Positions 27,316-37,280 of a stretch of DNA of 64,000 nt are shown here, in pieces; position 1 is the first letter of the stretch, and every line of letters begins with the position of its first letter. This DNA is from Granulibacter bethesdensis CGDNIH1 (GTDB lineage Bacteria > Pseudomonadota > Alphaproteobacteria > Acetobacterales > Acetobacteraceae). The notes under the pieces are model-generated. The model was given only the letters and a program-made list of their open reading frames with translations. It did not search any database and was not told where the DNA came from. Where the stretch lies: assembly GCF_000014285.2 (NCBI RefSeq), contig NC_008343.2, forward strand, positions 620,001-684,000, written 5' to 3'. A program made the position numbers and the translations under genes.

Positions 27316-27888
27316 ATGGCACGTGAACCCAGGGAAGGTCGTGGCGGTCGCGAGCGCGAGGCCGACGATATCATTGATAAACTGGTGACGATCAACCGCG
27401 TCGCCAAAGTGGTGAAGGGCGGCCGTCGTTTCGCTTTCGCCGCTCTGGTTGTCGTGGGTGACCAGAAAGGCCGGGTCGGTTATGGGGCGGGCAAGGCACG
27501 TGAAGTGCCGGAAGCCATCCGTAAGGCGACCGAGCGCGCGAAGCGCAGCATGATCCGCGTTCCGATGAAGGAAGGCCGCACGCTGCATCATGACGTGTAT
27601 GGTCATTTTGGCGCGGGTAAGGTGGTGCTTCGCAGCGCCACAGCCGGTACCGGCATCATCGCAGGCGGCCCGATGCGTGCCGTCTTCGAAAGCCTCGGCA
27701 TCGGCGACGTCGTGGCCAAGAGCCTCGGCAGCCGTAACCCGCATAACATGGTAAAGGCGACGTTTGCCGCCCTGGAACGCTGCTCGAGCCCGCGCTCTGT
27801 TGCGTCCCGTCGTGGCAAGAAAGTCTCCGATATCCTCGGTCGCCGTGAACCGGTCGCCGGGCAGGAAGGGGAAGAGGCTCATGCCTAA
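27316..27888 (+). CDS. rpsE: 30S ribosomal protein S5
   Basis: S5 (190 residues) acts in decoding fidelity and at the mRNA entry site. It carries the S5 double-stranded-RNA-binding domain with [17 protein letters not shown] (residues 33-50), where spectinomycin-resistance changes map in other species, and the C-terminal domain with [19 protein letters not shown]. Its last codons overlap the rpmD start by eight bases, suggesting translational coupling. Confidence 0.97.
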   Translation: MAREPREGRGGREREADDIIDKLVTINRVAKVVKGGRRFAFAALVVVGDQKGRVGYGAGKAREVPEAIRKATERAKRSMIRVPMKEGRTLHHDVYGHFGAGKVVLRSATAGTGIIAGGPMRAVFESLGIGDVVAKSLGSRNPHNMVKATFAALERCSSPRSVASRRGKKVSDILGRREPVAGQEGEEAHA

Positions 27889-28072
27889 GCTCCGCGTTAC
27901 GCAGATCGCCTCCGTGGCCGGGCGCAAGCCGGGCCAGAAGGAGACATTGATCGGTCTCGGCCTGAACAAGATCGGGCGCACCCGCGTTCTGGAGGATACT
28001 CCCTCCATCCGTGGTATGACCCGCAAGGTGGCCCACCTTATCCAGGTGGAGGAAACCAATGAAGCTGAATGA
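27881..28072 (+). CDS. rpmD: 50S ribosomal protein L30
   Basis: A 63-residue L30. [21 protein letters not shown] begins within the end of rpsE, in another frame, after a GAAGAGG Shine-Dalgarno. [21 protein letters not shown] is the family core. The 3' end overlaps rplO by 14 bases. It is short and would be easily missed. Confidence 0.95.
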   Translation: MPKLRVTQIASVAGRKPGQKETLIGLGLNKIGRTRVLEDTPSIRGMTRKVAHLIQVEETNEAE

Positions 28073-28541
28073 ACTGCGCGATAACCATGGCGCACGTCCG
28101 AAATCCAAGCGTCTTGGCCGTGGTATCGGCTCCGGTAAGGGTAAAACCTCCGGTAAAGGCGTGAAGGGTCAGAAGGCACGTGAAGGCGTTTCGCTGAACG
28201 GGTTCGAGGGCGGTCAGCTCCCGATCTATCGTCGTTTGCCGAAGCGTGGCTTCGTCAACATCTTCCGCAAGGAATATGCGCCGCTGAATATCGGCACCCT
28301 GAATGATGCGATCGAAGCCGGTCGCGTCGATGCCAGCCAGGAAATCACCGAGGACGCCCTGCGCGCCGCCGGTCTGGTTCGTGGTGGCAAGGTTGCGGGT
28401 GTTCGTCTGCTGGCCCGTGGTGAGATCACCCGTGCGGTGAAGATCACTGTGGCCGGTGCCTCTGCTGCGGCGCGCGCCGCGGTGGAGCAGGCAGGCGGCA
28501 GCATCACCACAACCGTGGTGGCGGAAGCTGCGGAAGCCTGA
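28059..28541 (+). CDS. rplO: 50S ribosomal protein L15
   Basis: L15 (160 residues) is a late-assembly 50S protein. It starts [20 protein letters not shown] with the glycine-rich [15 protein letters not shown] loop. Its first codons overlap the end of rpmD, and the Shine-Dalgarno (GGTGGAGG) lies within that gene. After its stop comes a 228-base gap, unusually long for the rplO-secY junction, that holds two strong hairpins. Confidence 0.96.
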   Translation: MKLNELRDNHGARPKSKRLGRGIGSGKGKTSGKGVKGQKAREGVSLNGFEGGQLPIYRRLPKRGFVNIFRKEYAPLNIGTLNDAIEAGRVDASQEITEDALRAAGLVRGGKVAGVRLLARGEITRAVKITVAGASAAARAAVEQAGGSITTTVVAEAAEA

Positions 28542-28769
28542 TCAGGATCGGTCTCCTCTTTTTCCCCCAGCCAACGGGAATGGTAAAAGAGGAGATATCT
28601 CTGATGGATGACTCGCTTGTCAGCAAACGCTGATCGAACGATATATGTGGCGCCTTCCGCCCTGCGGTTGGCGCCACAGTCCTGAAAAGGGGCCTGTTAC
28701 AGCGCGCTGGAGCCAGGAACTGATCAGCCAGCGTGCTTATTGATCGCCTGACCACAGGGGGAAAGTCTC
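28542..28769 (+). promoter_or_regulatory. secY leader region with anti-Shine-Dalgarno hairpin and second hairpin
   Basis: TCTCCTCTTTT (28553-28563) pairs perfectly over 11 bases with AAAAGAGGAGA (28587-28597). The 3' arm contains GAGGAG, an excellent Shine-Dalgarno nine bases before ATG 28606, which opens a nine-codon ORF. A second stem, GTGGCGCC (28647-28654) with GGCGCCAC (28670-28677), lies further on with no U-run. This geometry fits a leader-peptide or translation-sensing element controlling secY. It is a structural prediction only. Confidence 0.45.
28606..28635 (+). CDS. Candidate nine-residue leader peptide upstream of secY
   Basis: The ORF reads MDDSLVSKR and stop. Its Shine-Dalgarno GAGGAG (28591-28596) is buried in the 11-bp stem described for the secY leader. 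No homologue is recognisable from so short a sequence. It could be a chance ORF, but the match of Shine-Dalgarno, spacing and sequestration is notable. Confidence 0.25.
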
Positions 28770-30113
28770 ATGGCCTCGGCGGCCGAGCAGCTCGCTTCTA
28801 ATTTCAATCTCAGCACCTTCTCCAAGGCGACCGAGCTTAAAAAGCGGATATGGTTTACCCTTGCGGCGCTGATCGTCTATCGCATCGGCACCTATGTTCC
28901 AGTGCCGGGGGTCGATGCCTCTGTCATCGGTGATATGTTCAACCAGCAAGGCGGCGGCATCCTGGGCATGTTCGACATGTTCTCGGGTGGTGCGCTCAGC
29001 CGCATGACCGTGTTTGCGCTGAACATCATGCCTTATATCAGCGCCAGCATCATCGTTCAGTTGCTGACAGCGGCGGTCCCTTCGCTTGAGGCCCTCAAGA
29101 AAGAGGGTGAGAGCGGTCGGCGCAAGATGAACGAATATACCCGTTACCTCACTGTTCTGATCGCATTGCTGCAATCCTATGGCATTGCCGCGGGGTTGGA
29201 GGGAATGCAGGGGCCACATGGCGCTGCCGTGATCGATCCAGGCTGGTTTTTCCGCCTGTCATGTGTGGTGACGCTGGTCGGTGGAACAATGTTCCTGATG
29301 TGGCTGGGCGAGCAGATTACGGCTCGCGGCGTGGGGAATGGTATTTCGCTGATTATTTTTGCGGGTATCGTCGCCAATCTGCCGCATGCTCTGGGCAATC
29401 TGCTTCAGATGAGCCGCAATAATGCGCTGTCTCTGCCGTCTTTGCTGGCCGTGATGGTCATTGCCGTCGCAGTGATTGCCTTTGTTGTCTTTATGGAGCG
29501 TGCCCAGCGGCGTGTGGTGGTGCAGTACCCCAAGCGTCAGGTCGGAAATCGCATGTTCGGTGGCGACAGCACGCATATGCCGCTGAAGGTCAATACCGCG
29601 AATGTGATACCCCCGATTTTCGCCAGTTCCCTGCTGCTGATTCCAGCGACAATTGCCGGTTTCTCAAAGAATTCGGGCAATAGCTGGCTGAGCTGGCTGT
29701 CCGGTCAGCTGGGACATGGGCAGCCCATCTATATGCTGCTCTATGCCGGGCTGATCATCTTCTTCTCCTATTTCTATACGGCGGTTGTGTTCAATCCGCA
29801 GGAGACGGCAGATAATCTGAAGAAAAATGGCGGCTTCATTCCTGGTATCCGTCCGGGTAAGGCGACGGCCGATTATTTCGATCGTATTCTGACCAGGCTG
29901 ACGACGGTGGGTGCGATTTATCTGGTGATTGTTTGTCTGCTGCCGGAATTTCTAATCAGCAAGTTTGGTGTACCGTTCTATTTCGGCGGCACCAGCCTGA
30001 TGATCGTGGTGTCCGTTACAATGGATACAGTGACCCAGGTTCAATCTCATTTGCTGGCGCATCAGTACGAAGGTCTGATTCGTCGCGCACGTACAAAAGG
30101 AAAAGGCCGATGA
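28770..30113 (+). CDS. secY: Protein translocase subunit SecY
   Basis: SecY (447 residues) is the channel subunit of the SecYEG translocon in the cytoplasmic membrane. The N-terminal helix ahead of TM1 ([16 protein letters not shown]) and about ten hydrophobic segments are visible. [19 protein letters not shown] precedes the large cytoplasmic loop, and [17 protein letters not shown] matches the ribosome-facing C5 region. The Shine-Dalgarno AGGGGGAAAG precedes the ATG. Its stop overlaps the adk start (ATGA), so secY and adk are coupled. Confidence 0.97.
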   Translation: MASAAEQLASNFNLSTFSKATELKKRIWFTLAALIVYRIGTYVPVPGVDASVIGDMFNQQGGGILGMFDMFSGGALSRMTVFALNIMPYISASIIVQLLTAAVPSLEALKKEGESGRRKMNEYTRYLTVLIALLQSYGIAAGLEGMQGPHGAAVIDPGWFFRLSCVVTLVGGTMFLMWLGEQITARGVGNGISLIIFAGIVANLPHALGNLLQMSRNNALSLPSLLAVMVIAVAVIAFVVFMERAQRRVVVQYPKRQVGNRMFGGDSTHMPLKVNTANVIPPIFASSLLLIPATIAGFSKNSGNSWLSWLSGQLGHGQPIYMLLYAGLIIFFSYFYTAVVFNPQETADNLKKNGGFIPGIRPGKATADYFDRILTRLTTVGAIYLVIVCLLPEFLISKFGVPFYFGGTSLMIVVSVTMDTVTQVQSHLLAHQYEGLIRRARTKGKGR

Positions 30114-30790
30114 GCAAACGTCTCAACCTGATCCTGCTCGGTCCGCCGGGTGCCGGCAAAGGGACGCAGGCAAAGCGTTTGCAGGATAAGCACGGCATTG
30201 CGCAGATCAGCACAGGGGACATGCTCCGTGCTGAGGTTGCGGCTGGCAGTGAGATCGGCCAGCGTGCCAAGGCTATTATGGAAAGCGGTGCCCTGATGCC
30301 GGACGATGTCATCATCGACATGTTGGCCGGACGGATCGGCCAGTCTGATTGCGCGAACGGCTTTATTCTGGACGGTTTTCCGCGCACGGTTCCGCAGGCG
30401 GAAGCGCTTGATGAGATGTTGACCCGTAAAGCGCTTGAGTTGTCAGCCGTCATTGAACTCGCGGTGGATGACGCGGCTCTGGTCGATCGCATCGCCGGGC
30501 GCTTCACATGCAGCAAATGCGGCACTGGTTACCACGATACGTTCAAGCCGACGGCGGAAGCGGGCGTGTGCGATCAGTGTGGGAGCACAGAGTTCGTTCG
30601 TCGGGCGGATGATAACAGGGAGACGGTTGTCGCCCGTCTTGAAGCATATCACCGTCAGACAGCACCGATTCTCCCTTATTATAAGGCACAGGGTCGCCTG
30701 CGTTCTGTTGATGGCATGGCGGATATGGACACTGTCACCAAGGATATCGAATCGATTCTTGATGATGTGGCGCAGCCTGCGCGCGCCTGA
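30110..30790 (+). CDS. adk: Adenylate kinase with zinc-binding LID
   Basis: This 226-residue enzyme interconverts ATP + AMP and 2 ADP in the cytoplasm. The P-loop GPPGAGKGT is at residues 11-19, the AMP-site DGFPRT follows, and the LID domain carries Cys134, Cys137, Cys154 and Cys157 in a CxxC-x16-CxxC pattern that binds zinc in related enzymes. ATG 30110 overlaps the secY stop by four bases; starts further upstream lie inside secY. A terminator follows about 30 bases after the stop. Confidence 0.97.
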   Translation: MSKRLNLILLGPPGAGKGTQAKRLQDKHGIAQISTGDMLRAEVAAGSEIGQRAKAIMESGALMPDDVIIDMLAGRIGQSDCANGFILDGFPRTVPQAEALDEMLTRKALELSAVIELAVDDAALVDRIAGRFTCSKCGTGYHDTFKPTAEAGVCDQCGSTEFVRRADDNRETVVARLEAYHRQTAPILPYYKAQGRLRSVDGMADMDTVTKDIESILDDVAQPARA

Positions 30791-30817
30791 TCCCTGCATT
30801 TTTTGATACTGCAACAG

Positions 30818-30859
30818 GAGCGTTAGCCCCTTGAGAGGTGGGGCTGGCGCTCTTATTAT
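30818..30859 (+). terminator. Probable terminator after adk
   Basis: GAGCGTTAGCCCC (30818-30830) pairs with GGGGCTGGCGCTC (30840-30852) with two G-U pairs, followed by TTATTAT. The tract is not a pure U-run, so efficiency is uncertain. It separates the spc genes from the rpsM unit. Confidence 0.6.
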
Positions 30860-31156
30860 ATGCACAGCAATGCCTGGAGTGATTGGATCAGGCTTTGTCC
30901 GACGGCATGCAGAATGCGCATAGTTGCCGCTTGACATATGAGCATGCGGCTCACGCGAAGTTGATCTGTTATCGTTGACTCATTCGGCAGGGTCGCTATA
31001 AGTCCCGCCTCTGGCCGTGCTCGAGGGATCGGGCGCGCCTAATCGAATCATTTCATGACGCGACGCGGCCCGCATGGCGGATCACCCGGCGCATCGTTCA
31101 CTGTTCCTTCCTGACTATCCGTGGAAGGGGCGGCGGCTAACATGGAGAGGCGTAGC
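30860..31156 (+). other. adk-rpsM intergenic region
   Basis: This stretch of about 300 bases between the adk terminator and rpsM contains the rpsM promoter (30975-31002) and a leader of about 150 bases. I see no gene in it. TTGACA at 30931-30936 has no -10 at a suitable distance. rpmJ (L36), which sits near here in E. coli, is not present. Confidence 0.5.
30975..31002 (+). promoter_or_regulatory. Promoter of rpsM-rpsK-rpoA-rplQ
   Basis: TTGACT (30975-30980) and TATAAG (30997-31002) are separated by 16 bases, a good sigma70-type match and the clearest promoter in the ribosomal block. It lies after the adk terminator, so the alpha operon appears to be transcribed separately. Confidence 0.7.
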
Positions 31157-31534
31157 GTGGCGCGTATTGCCGGCGTAAACATTCCGACCAACAAGCGCGT
31201 GGCGATCAGCCTGCGTTATATCTATGGCATTGGTCCTGCTCAGGCGCAGAAAATCTGCACCGAGCTGTCGATCCCGGACGAGCGCCGGGTGAACCAGTTG
31301 AGCGATGACGAGATCCTGCGTATCCGCGAGCTGATTGATCGTGAATATCGCGTGGAGGGTGACCTCCGTCGCGAAGTTGCGATGAACATCAAGCGGCTGA
31401 TGGATCTGGGCTGCTATCGTGGCCTGCGTCATCGTCGTGGCCTGCCGGTGCGCGGTCAGCGCACGCACACGAATGCCCGTACCCGTAAGGGCAAGGCCGT
31501 GGCGATTGCCGGCAAGAAGAAGGTCACCCGTTAA
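31157..31534 (+). CDS. rpsM: 30S ribosomal protein S13
   Basis: S13 (125 residues) contacts the P-site tRNA and forms bridges with the 50S subunit. I choose GTG 31157, giving [19 protein letters not shown], because GGAGAGG (31144-31150) lies six bases before it. The in-frame ATGs at 31121 and 31142 would overlap or precede that site and add a non-homologous tail. The C-terminal [18 protein letters not shown] is the family signature. Confidence 0.96.
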   Translation: MARIAGVNIPTNKRVAISLRYIYGIGPAQAQKICTELSIPDERRVNQLSDDEILRIRELIDREYRVEGDLRREVAMNIKRLMDLGCYRGLRHRRGLPVRGQRTHTNARTRKGKAVAIAGKKKVTR

Positions 31535-31590
31535 GGCTTCGGCCTTTCCGGCGCGTTCCCGTTCGACAGACAGCTCAGGATCACCTCATT

Positions 31591-31986
31591 ATGGCTCGTA
31601 ATGCCACCTCTTCGCGTCCCCGTAAAAAGGAACGCAAGAATATCTCTTCCGGCGTGGCGCATGTTGCCGCGACCTTCAACAACACGATGATCACGATCAG
31701 CGATGCCCAGGGCAACGCGATCGCCTGGTCCTCGGCCGGTGCGCAGGGCTTCAAGGGAAGCCGTAAGTCCACCCCGTATGCGGCGCAGGTCGCGGCGGAA
31801 GACGCAGGCCGCAAAGCGCGCGAACACGGCATGGAAACGCTGGAGATCGAGGTGAGTGGTCCTGGCTCCGGACGTGAAAGCGCTCTCCGTGCGCTGCAGG
31901 CGGTCGGTTTCGCGATCACCGCGATCCGCGATACCACGCCGATCCCGCATAACGGTTGCCGTCCTCGGAAGCGTCGCCGCGTCTGA
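31591..31986 (+). CDS. rpsK: 30S ribosomal protein S11
   Basis: A 131-residue S11, located on the 30S platform near the Shine-Dalgarno helix. [20 protein letters not shown], the conserved [15 protein letters not shown] near residue 90, and the basic end ([12 protein letters not shown]) are diagnostic. It follows rpsM by 56 bases and precedes rpoA by 114 bases. Confidence 0.97.
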   Translation: MARNATSSRPRKKERKNISSGVAHVAATFNNTMITISDAQGNAIAWSSAGAQGFKGSRKSTPYAAQVAAEDAGRKAREHGMETLEIEVSGPGSGRESALRALQAVGFAITAIRDTTPIPHNGCRPRKRRRV

Positions 31987-32100
31987 GACGCGAGCGACAA
32001 TTGTCCCGGACAATACGATCCGGGGTGGATCCAGCCGGCATTGGCGTGAGGGACGATGTTCCCGTCAGTGTCGGCCTAACCTTTTGACAAGAGGCGAAGC

Positions 32101-33120
32101 GTGGTCATCCAGAGGAACTGGCAGTCTCTGATCAAGCCGGAAAAGCTCGATGTGGAGCCCGGCAACGAGCCGTCGCGCATTGCGACCATTGTGGCGGAGC
32201 CGCTGGAGCGCGGCTTCGGCATGACGCTCGGCAACGCCATCCGTCGTATATTGCTGTCATCCCTGCAGGGTGCTGCGGTGACAGCGGTGCAGATCGACGG
32301 CGTGCTGCATGAATTCTCGTCTGTCGCCGGTGTGCGTGAAGACGTGACGGATATCGTCCTGAACATCAAGCAGCTGGCCCTTCGCATGCATGGCGAAGGC
32401 CCGAAGCGCATGATGCTGACGGCAACTGGACCGGGTGAAGTCACGGCTGGCCAGATTCAGGCCGGTCATGACATTGAGATCATGAACCCCGATCTCGTCC
32501 TCTGCACGCTGGATGACGGCGTGAAGCTGGGCATGGAGTTCACGGTCAATCTCGGCAAGGGCTATGTCCCCGCCAGCCAGAACCGGCAGGAAGACAGCCC
32601 GATCGGTCTGATCCCGATCGACGCTATCTATTCCCCCGTTCGCCGCGTGTCCTACAAGGTGGAGCCGACACGCGTCGGTCAGGTCACCGATTATGACAAG
32701 CTGCTGCTGACGGTTGAAACCAATGGTGCGGTGACTCCGGAAGATTCGGTGGCTTTGGCCGCTCGTATTCTTCAGGATCAGCTTCAACTCTTCATCAACT
32801 TCGAAGAGCCGCAGCAGGTCCGCCACGATGAACCGCAAGACGATCTGCCGTTCAACCGCAATCTTCTGCGGAAGGTGGATGAGCTGGAACTCTCGGTTCG
32901 CAGCGCTAACTGCCTGAAGAACGACAATATCGTCTATATCGGCGATCTGGTGCAGAAATCCGAACAGGAAATGCTGCGCACCCCGAATTTCGGGCGCAAG
33001 TCGCTGAACGAGATCAAGGAAGTCCTCGCCAATATGGGGCTTTCCCTCGGCATGAGTGTGTCGGGCTGGCCGCCGGAAAATATTGAGGACCTGGCCAAGC
33101 GGTTGGAAGAACCCTTCTGA
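32101..33120 (+). CDS. rpoA: RNA polymerase alpha subunit
   Basis: The 339-residue alpha subunit dimerises to nucleate RNA polymerase assembly. The N-terminal domain (to about residue 230) holds [20 protein letters not shown], and the C-terminal domain (from about 245) holds [15 protein letters not shown] and [11 protein letters not shown], the elements for UP-DNA and activator contacts. It starts with GTG ([10 protein letters not shown]) after GAGGCGAAG. Sits between rpsK and rplQ as usual. Confidence 0.97.
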   Translation: MVIQRNWQSLIKPEKLDVEPGNEPSRIATIVAEPLERGFGMTLGNAIRRILLSSLQGAAVTAVQIDGVLHEFSSVAGVREDVTDIVLNIKQLALRMHGEGPKRMMLTATGPGEVTAGQIQAGHDIEIMNPDLVLCTLDDGVKLGMEFTVNLGKGYVPASQNRQEDSPIGLIPIDAIYSPVRRVSYKVEPTRVGQVTDYDKLLLTVETNGAVTPEDSVALAARILQDQLQLFINFEEPQQVRHDEPQDDLPFNRNLLRKVDELELSVRSANCLKNDNIVYIGDLVQKSEQEMLRTPNFGRKSLNEIKEVLANMGLSLGMSVSGWPPENIEDLAKRLEEPF

Positions 33121-33278
33121 TAACCGCCTTTTGACAAGACCGCGTCCGGTTCCGGTTTTCTGCCCTGCAAAAACAGGGGTCAAAAAACAGGTGCGCCGAG
33201 GCGCCCAACAGAGATATAGGGCGTCCCCCGTAGCCGCGATGAGCGGTAGCGGGGAGCGTTCTCAGGAGATCGAAGACT

Positions 33279-33695
33279 ATGCGCCATGGTATTGCCGGCC
33301 GGAAGCTCGGCGTTACGTCCAGCCACAGGCAGGCCATGTTCCGCAACATGGCCGTTGCCCTTATCAAGCACGAGCAGATCACGACGACGCTGCCGAAGGC
33401 GAAGGAACTTCGTCCGGTCGCCGAAAAGCTGATCACTCTTGGCAAGCGCGGCGGTCTGCATGCACGCCGTCAGGCTTATGCCCAGCTGCGTGACGAAGTG
33501 ATCGTTACCAAGCTCTTCAGCGCGATCGCTGAGCGCTACAAGGCCCGTCAGGGTGGTTACACCCGTGTTCTGAAGGCCGGCGTTCGCTATGGCGATGCCG
33601 CTTCCATGGCGGTCATTGAGCTGGTTGATCGTGATGTTTCCGCCAAAGGGCAGGATAGCGGCCCCCGCCCGGAACGCGACGAAACCGAGGAATAA
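33279..33695 (+). CDS. rplQ: 50S ribosomal protein L17
   Basis: L17 (138 residues) is a 50S solvent-side protein near the tunnel exit. [20 protein letters not shown] and the basic helix ending in LITLGKRGG are characteristic. AGGAG lies upstream of the ATG. The 158-base gap from rpoA contains a small CCCTG/CAGGG hairpin and a weak TTGACA element at 33131. A strong terminator follows and ends the ribosomal cluster. Confidence 0.96.
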   Translation: MRHGIAGRKLGVTSSHRQAMFRNMAVALIKHEQITTTLPKAKELRPVAEKLITLGKRGGLHARRQAYAQLRDEVIVTKLFSAIAERYKARQGGYTRVLKAGVRYGDAASMAVIELVDRDVSAKGQDSGPRPERDETEE

Positions 33696-33741
33696 GCCTT
33701 TCGTTTTTTAGAAACGATGCGCTGATCTGGATAGACGACAG

Positions 33742-33768
33742 GCCCCTGGAGCAATCCGGGGGTTTTTC
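33742..33768 (+). terminator. Rho-independent terminator after rplQ
   Basis: CCCCTGG pairs with CCGGGGG (one G-U) around a six-base loop, followed directly by TTTTT. It ends the alpha operon. Confidence 0.8.
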
Positions 33769-33810
33769 GTTTTGTTGATCCCTGTCATGAAAGCTTAAGC
33801 CGGGCAGCCG

Positions 33811-34773
33811 ATGATAAACATGATTGTCAACGCGGTATGTCCGGTCGTGGCGTTGATCGGCGCGGGGTATCTGAGTGGCAGGCGTCAGTTGCTGGGGGTG
33901 GGTGCGCTGGATGCGCTCAACCTGTATGTGGTCTGGCTGGCATTGCCCGCGATGCTGTTTCTGGTGATGGCGCATCTGACCGGCAAGGATCTCTCCCATT
34001 TGCCGTTTGTGCTCAGCTTTCTCGGCGCGCAGATGCTGCCTTTCCTGGCAATTTATTTTTGGGCCAGACGGGCCGGACGGGGAATCGGACAGGCTACGGT
34101 GGATTCCCTGACCGGCAGCTACGCCAACACCTCCTATATGGGGATTCCGGTGTTGATGGCGGTGCTGGGGCCGCGCTCCATGATGCCTATGGCAATTGCT
34201 ACGGTGATGACGGTCGGTATCCAGTTCGCAGGTTCCATTCTGCTGATGGAAAAGGAACGGGCGTTGAAGGGTGGGGCGCTGCTTTCCCGGTGGCGTCTGA
34301 TATGGACCGTGTTGTGCAATCCGCTGGTTGCCTCGCCCTTGGCCGGGGGCGCTTTTGCACTGGCTGGAAATATAGGTGGCTTTCATTTGCCGCAGATGGC
34401 CGAGACAACCTTGACCATGCTTGGCAATTCCTCCAGCCCCTGTGCACTGGTGGTGATCGGCCTGTTTCTGGCGTCTCGTCAGGGCGATGCTGCGTCGGCA
34501 CGCTCAGGGGATGGGCTGTTGCTGGCGGTGCTGACCTTTATCAAACTGATCCTGCAGCCGCTGATTGCTTTCGTGCTGGCGTTCTGGGTGTTCCGGGCCG
34601 ATCCGCTCTGGGCGAGAGCCTGTGTGCTGCTGGCGGCAACACCGAATGGAACCGGTGCGTTTATGCTGGCGCGGCTGTATGATCGGGAGGCCGGGATGAT
34701 TTCACGCGCCATTCTGATTTCGACCATCCTGTCGGCCGTCACCCTGCCGCTGTTCATCCTGCTGTTGTCCTGA
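33811..34773 (+). CDS. AEC (auxin efflux carrier) family permease
   Basis: This 320-residue protein is almost entirely hydrophobic, with about ten transmembrane segments. Its pattern fits AEC-family transporters: an N-terminal helix with CPVVALIGAGYLSGR, a central TGSYANTSYMGIPVLMAVLG motif with the family's N/G-rich break, a short cytoplasmic loop, and a second half ending TPNGTGAFMLARLYDRE. Bacterial members export or import small acids such as malonate or malate; the substrate here is not deducible. It sits alone between the rplQ terminator and rarA. Confidence 0.8.
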   Translation: MINMIVNAVCPVVALIGAGYLSGRRQLLGVGALDALNLYVVWLALPAMLFLVMAHLTGKDLSHLPFVLSFLGAQMLPFLAIYFWARRAGRGIGQATVDSLTGSYANTSYMGIPVLMAVLGPRSMMPMAIATVMTVGIQFAGSILLMEKERALKGGALLSRWRLIWTVLCNPLVASPLAGGAFALAGNIGGFHLPQMAETTLTMLGNSSSPCALVVIGLFLASRQGDAASARSGDGLLLAVLTFIKLILQPLIAFVLAFWVFRADPLWARACVLLAATPNGTGAFMLARLYDREAGMISRAILISTILSAVTLPLFILLLS

Positions 34774-34799
34774 TAACCGGAAAGGGCGAGAGTCTGATC

Positions 34800-36158
34800 A
34801 TGGTATCACGCGCCAATACCTCATCATCCTCCGATCTGTTCGGGGGCGGGGCAGCACAGTTTTTGCCGGAAGCGGATGATCCGGCGCGTCCTCTGGCCGA
34901 CAGGTTGCGTCCTGCTTCTCTCGATGATGTCGTGGGGCAGGATCATCTGCTGGGGGCAGAGGGGCCGTTACGGCGCATGACCGAGAGCAGGGTCTTGTCC
35001 TCGATTATTTTGTGGGGGCCTCCGGGTACCGGAAAGACGACCATCGCCCGCCTGCTGGCGCGCTCCACCGATCTGCATTTCGAGGCTATTTCGGCAATTC
35101 AGAGTGGTGTGGCCGATCTGCGCAAGGTGTTCGAGGCGGCCCGTCAGCGCCGTGCCGCCGGAAAGGGCACGCTGCTGTTCTGTGATGAAATTCATCGCTT
35201 CAATCGTGGTCAGCAGGACGCTTTCCTGCCAGTGGTGGAGGATGGAACGGTTACACTGGTCGGGGCGACCACCGAGAATCCGTCTTTCGAACTGAACAGC
35301 GCTTTGCTGTCACGTTGCCGGGTGATGGTGCTGCGTCGGCTGGATGAGGCCGCGCTGGAGAGGCTGCTTGTGCGGGCTGAGGAAAGGATGGAACGCCCCC
35401 TCCCGGTTTCCGCGGAAGCGCGGGAGGCTCTGGTTGCCATGGCCAGTGGTGATGGGCGGTATATGCTCAATCTGGTCGAGCAGGTTTATACTTTTGCCGG
35501 TGGCGATCAGGTTCTGGACATGCAGACACTGGGGCATGCGCTGCAACGCCGCCCGCCGGTCCATGACAAGGCCGGAGACGGTCATTACGATCTGCTGAGC
35601 TGTTTCCATAAATCCCTGCGCGGTTCCGACCCGCAGGCGGCGCTGTATTATGCGGCGCGGATGATGGTGGCGGGCGAGGCGGCTGAAACCGTGTTCCGGC
35701 GGCTGGCCTGTGCGGCCTCGGAGGATGTCGGCATGGCCGATCCTCAGGCCATGGTGCAGGTGGTCAGCGCCTGGCAGGCTTTCGAGCGGATCGGCTGGCC
35801 GGAGGGGCGGTTGTTTCTGGCGCAGGCCATCAATTACGTGGCGACGGCCCCGAAATCCAATGCGTCCTATGCCTCGTTCAATGAGGCTCTGGCACTGGCG
35901 GAAAAGACGGCGCATATGCCGCCGCCCCTGCATATTCTCAATGCGCCGACGCGGATGATGAAGGAACTGGGCTACCATGCCGGGTATCAGTATGATCACG
36001 ATGCACCGGATGCGTTTTCAGGGCAGGAGTTCTTCCCCGAGCCTCTTTCCGGGGCGCGCCGCCCTGAACTCTATCGTCCGCATCAGCGTGGATTCGAACG
36101 CGATATTCGCAAGCGGCTGGAATACTGGGCCGGTTTGCGAATTCAGCGCGGCGGCTGA
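34800..36158 (+). CDS. rarA: Replication-associated recombination protein A (RarA/MgsA family AAA+ ATPase)
   Basis: A 452-residue AAA+ ATPase of the RarA/Mgs1/WRNIP1 family, which acts at stalled replication forks. The early segment PLADRLRPASLDDVVGQDHLL is characteristic. Walker A is GPPGTGKTT (near residue 78), Walker B is LLFCDEIHRFN, and sensor 1 is GATTENPSFELNSALLSRC. The C-terminal half matches the tetramerisation domain (SDPQAALYYAARM). In other alphaproteobacteria rarA is commonly next to an RluC-type synthase gene, as here. Confidence 0.93.
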   Translation: MVSRANTSSSSDLFGGGAAQFLPEADDPARPLADRLRPASLDDVVGQDHLLGAEGPLRRMTESRVLSSIILWGPPGTGKTTIARLLARSTDLHFEAISAIQSGVADLRKVFEAARQRRAAGKGTLLFCDEIHRFNRGQQDAFLPVVEDGTVTLVGATTENPSFELNSALLSRCRVMVLRRLDEAALERLLVRAEERMERPLPVSAEAREALVAMASGDGRYMLNLVEQVYTFAGGDQVLDMQTLGHALQRRPPVHDKAGDGHYDLLSCFHKSLRGSDPQAALYYAARMMVAGEAAETVFRRLACAASEDVGMADPQAMVQVVSAWQAFERIGWPEGRLFLAQAINYVATAPKSNASYASFNEALALAEKTAHMPPPLHILNAPTRMMKELGYHAGYQYDHDAPDAFSGQEFFPEPLSGARRPELYRPHQRGFERDIRKRLEYWAGLRIQRGG

Positions 36159-36272
36159 TAGCAGGTTCATGAACAGAGCATGTTGCGGGAACAGGTGCTC
36201 CGGGGGCACAACCGCTTATGCGCGCTGCGCCGTGTTTCCGCGGTCGTCAGCCCGATCAGGAATACGACGATC

Positions 36273-37280
36273 ATGAGTGTGACGACACGGCAGGTAACGG
36301 ATGATGAAGCGGATATCCGCCTTGATCGCTGGTTTCGCCGCCATTATCCGAGCCTGACGCAGGTTGCGATCCAGAAAATGTGCCGTACTGGCCAGATCAG
36401 GGTCGATGGGGCACGGGCCGAAGCGGCCACGAGACTACAGCCCGGCCAGTCGGTGCGGATTCCGCCGCTGAAAGTGCCCTCCGCTGCCGAGCAGGAGGGG
36501 GAAGGGCCACGCGCCCTCGATCCGATCCAGCAGAAGGAACTGGAGTCCTGGATTCTATATAAGGACGACCATCTGATTGTCCTGAACAAGCCCTCCGGCC
36601 TGCCCAGTCAGGGTGGCCCCGGCATTACCCGCCATCTGGATGGTTTGCTCGACGGGCTGCGTTTCGGGCGAGATGACCGGCCGCGTCTGGTGCATCGGCT
36701 GGATCGTGACACGTCTGGTGTCATCGTCATTGCCCGTTCCCCCGGCGTGGCGGCCAAGCTCGCGGCTTTGTTCCGCACGCGCGAGACGGAGAAGGTCTAT
36801 TGGGCCGTGGTGGCAGGCCGCCCGGTGCCGGTAGAGGGGCGTATCGACCGTCCTTTGCTGCGCCAGAACGACCGCAACGAGCCGGTTGTGCTGGCCGATC
36901 GCAAAGACCGCGACAAGGTAACGGCGATCACCGATTACCGCACGCTTGACCATGCCGCCCGGAAACTGGCCTGGCTGGAGTTGCGTCCTTTGACGGGGAG
37001 GATGCATCAACTGCGTGTGCATTGCGCGGCGATGGATGCGCCTATTCTGGGCGATGAGCGCTATGGCAGCTGGCGTAACACCGATGAGCGCGGGGTTCGC
37101 AACACCGCGCTGGTGGAAGGACTGTCCCGCCGGCTGCACCTGCATGCGCGGCGGTTGAGCCTGCCGCATCCGGCGGGTGGCATGCTCTCGGTGGAGGCCG
37201 ATCTGTCGCCGCATATGGCGGAGACATTCGAAACACTGGGCTTTACCGCACCGAAAGCCAGAGAGGGCCGGCTACGGTGA
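36273..37280 (+). CDS. rluC: RluC/RluD-family 23S rRNA pseudouridine synthase
   Basis: This enzyme isomerises specific uridines in 23S rRNA. An S4 RNA-binding domain occupies residues 10-65 (DIRLDRWFRRHYPSLT). The catalytic segment is RLVHRLDRDTSGVIVIAR, with the nucleophilic Asp in RLDRDTSG. I choose ATG 36273 (MSVTTRQVTDDEADIRL), giving 335 residues; the frame opens 31 codons earlier but without family similarity. Its stop overlaps the next gene's GTG start (GTGA). Whether it is RluC or another subfamily member is less sure than the family. Confidence 0.9.
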   Translation: MSVTTRQVTDDEADIRLDRWFRRHYPSLTQVAIQKMCRTGQIRVDGARAEAATRLQPGQSVRIPPLKVPSAAEQEGEGPRALDPIQQKELESWILYKDDHLIVLNKPSGLPSQGGPGITRHLDGLLDGLRFGRDDRPRLVHRLDRDTSGVIVIARSPGVAAKLAALFRTRETEKVYWAVVAGRPVPVEGRIDRPLLRQNDRNEPVVLADRKDRDKVTAITDYRTLDHAARKLAWLELRPLTGRMHQLRVHCAAMDAPILGDERYGSWRNTDERGVRNTALVEGLSRRLHLHARRLSLPHPAGGMLSVEADLSPHMAETFETLGFTAPKAREGRLR

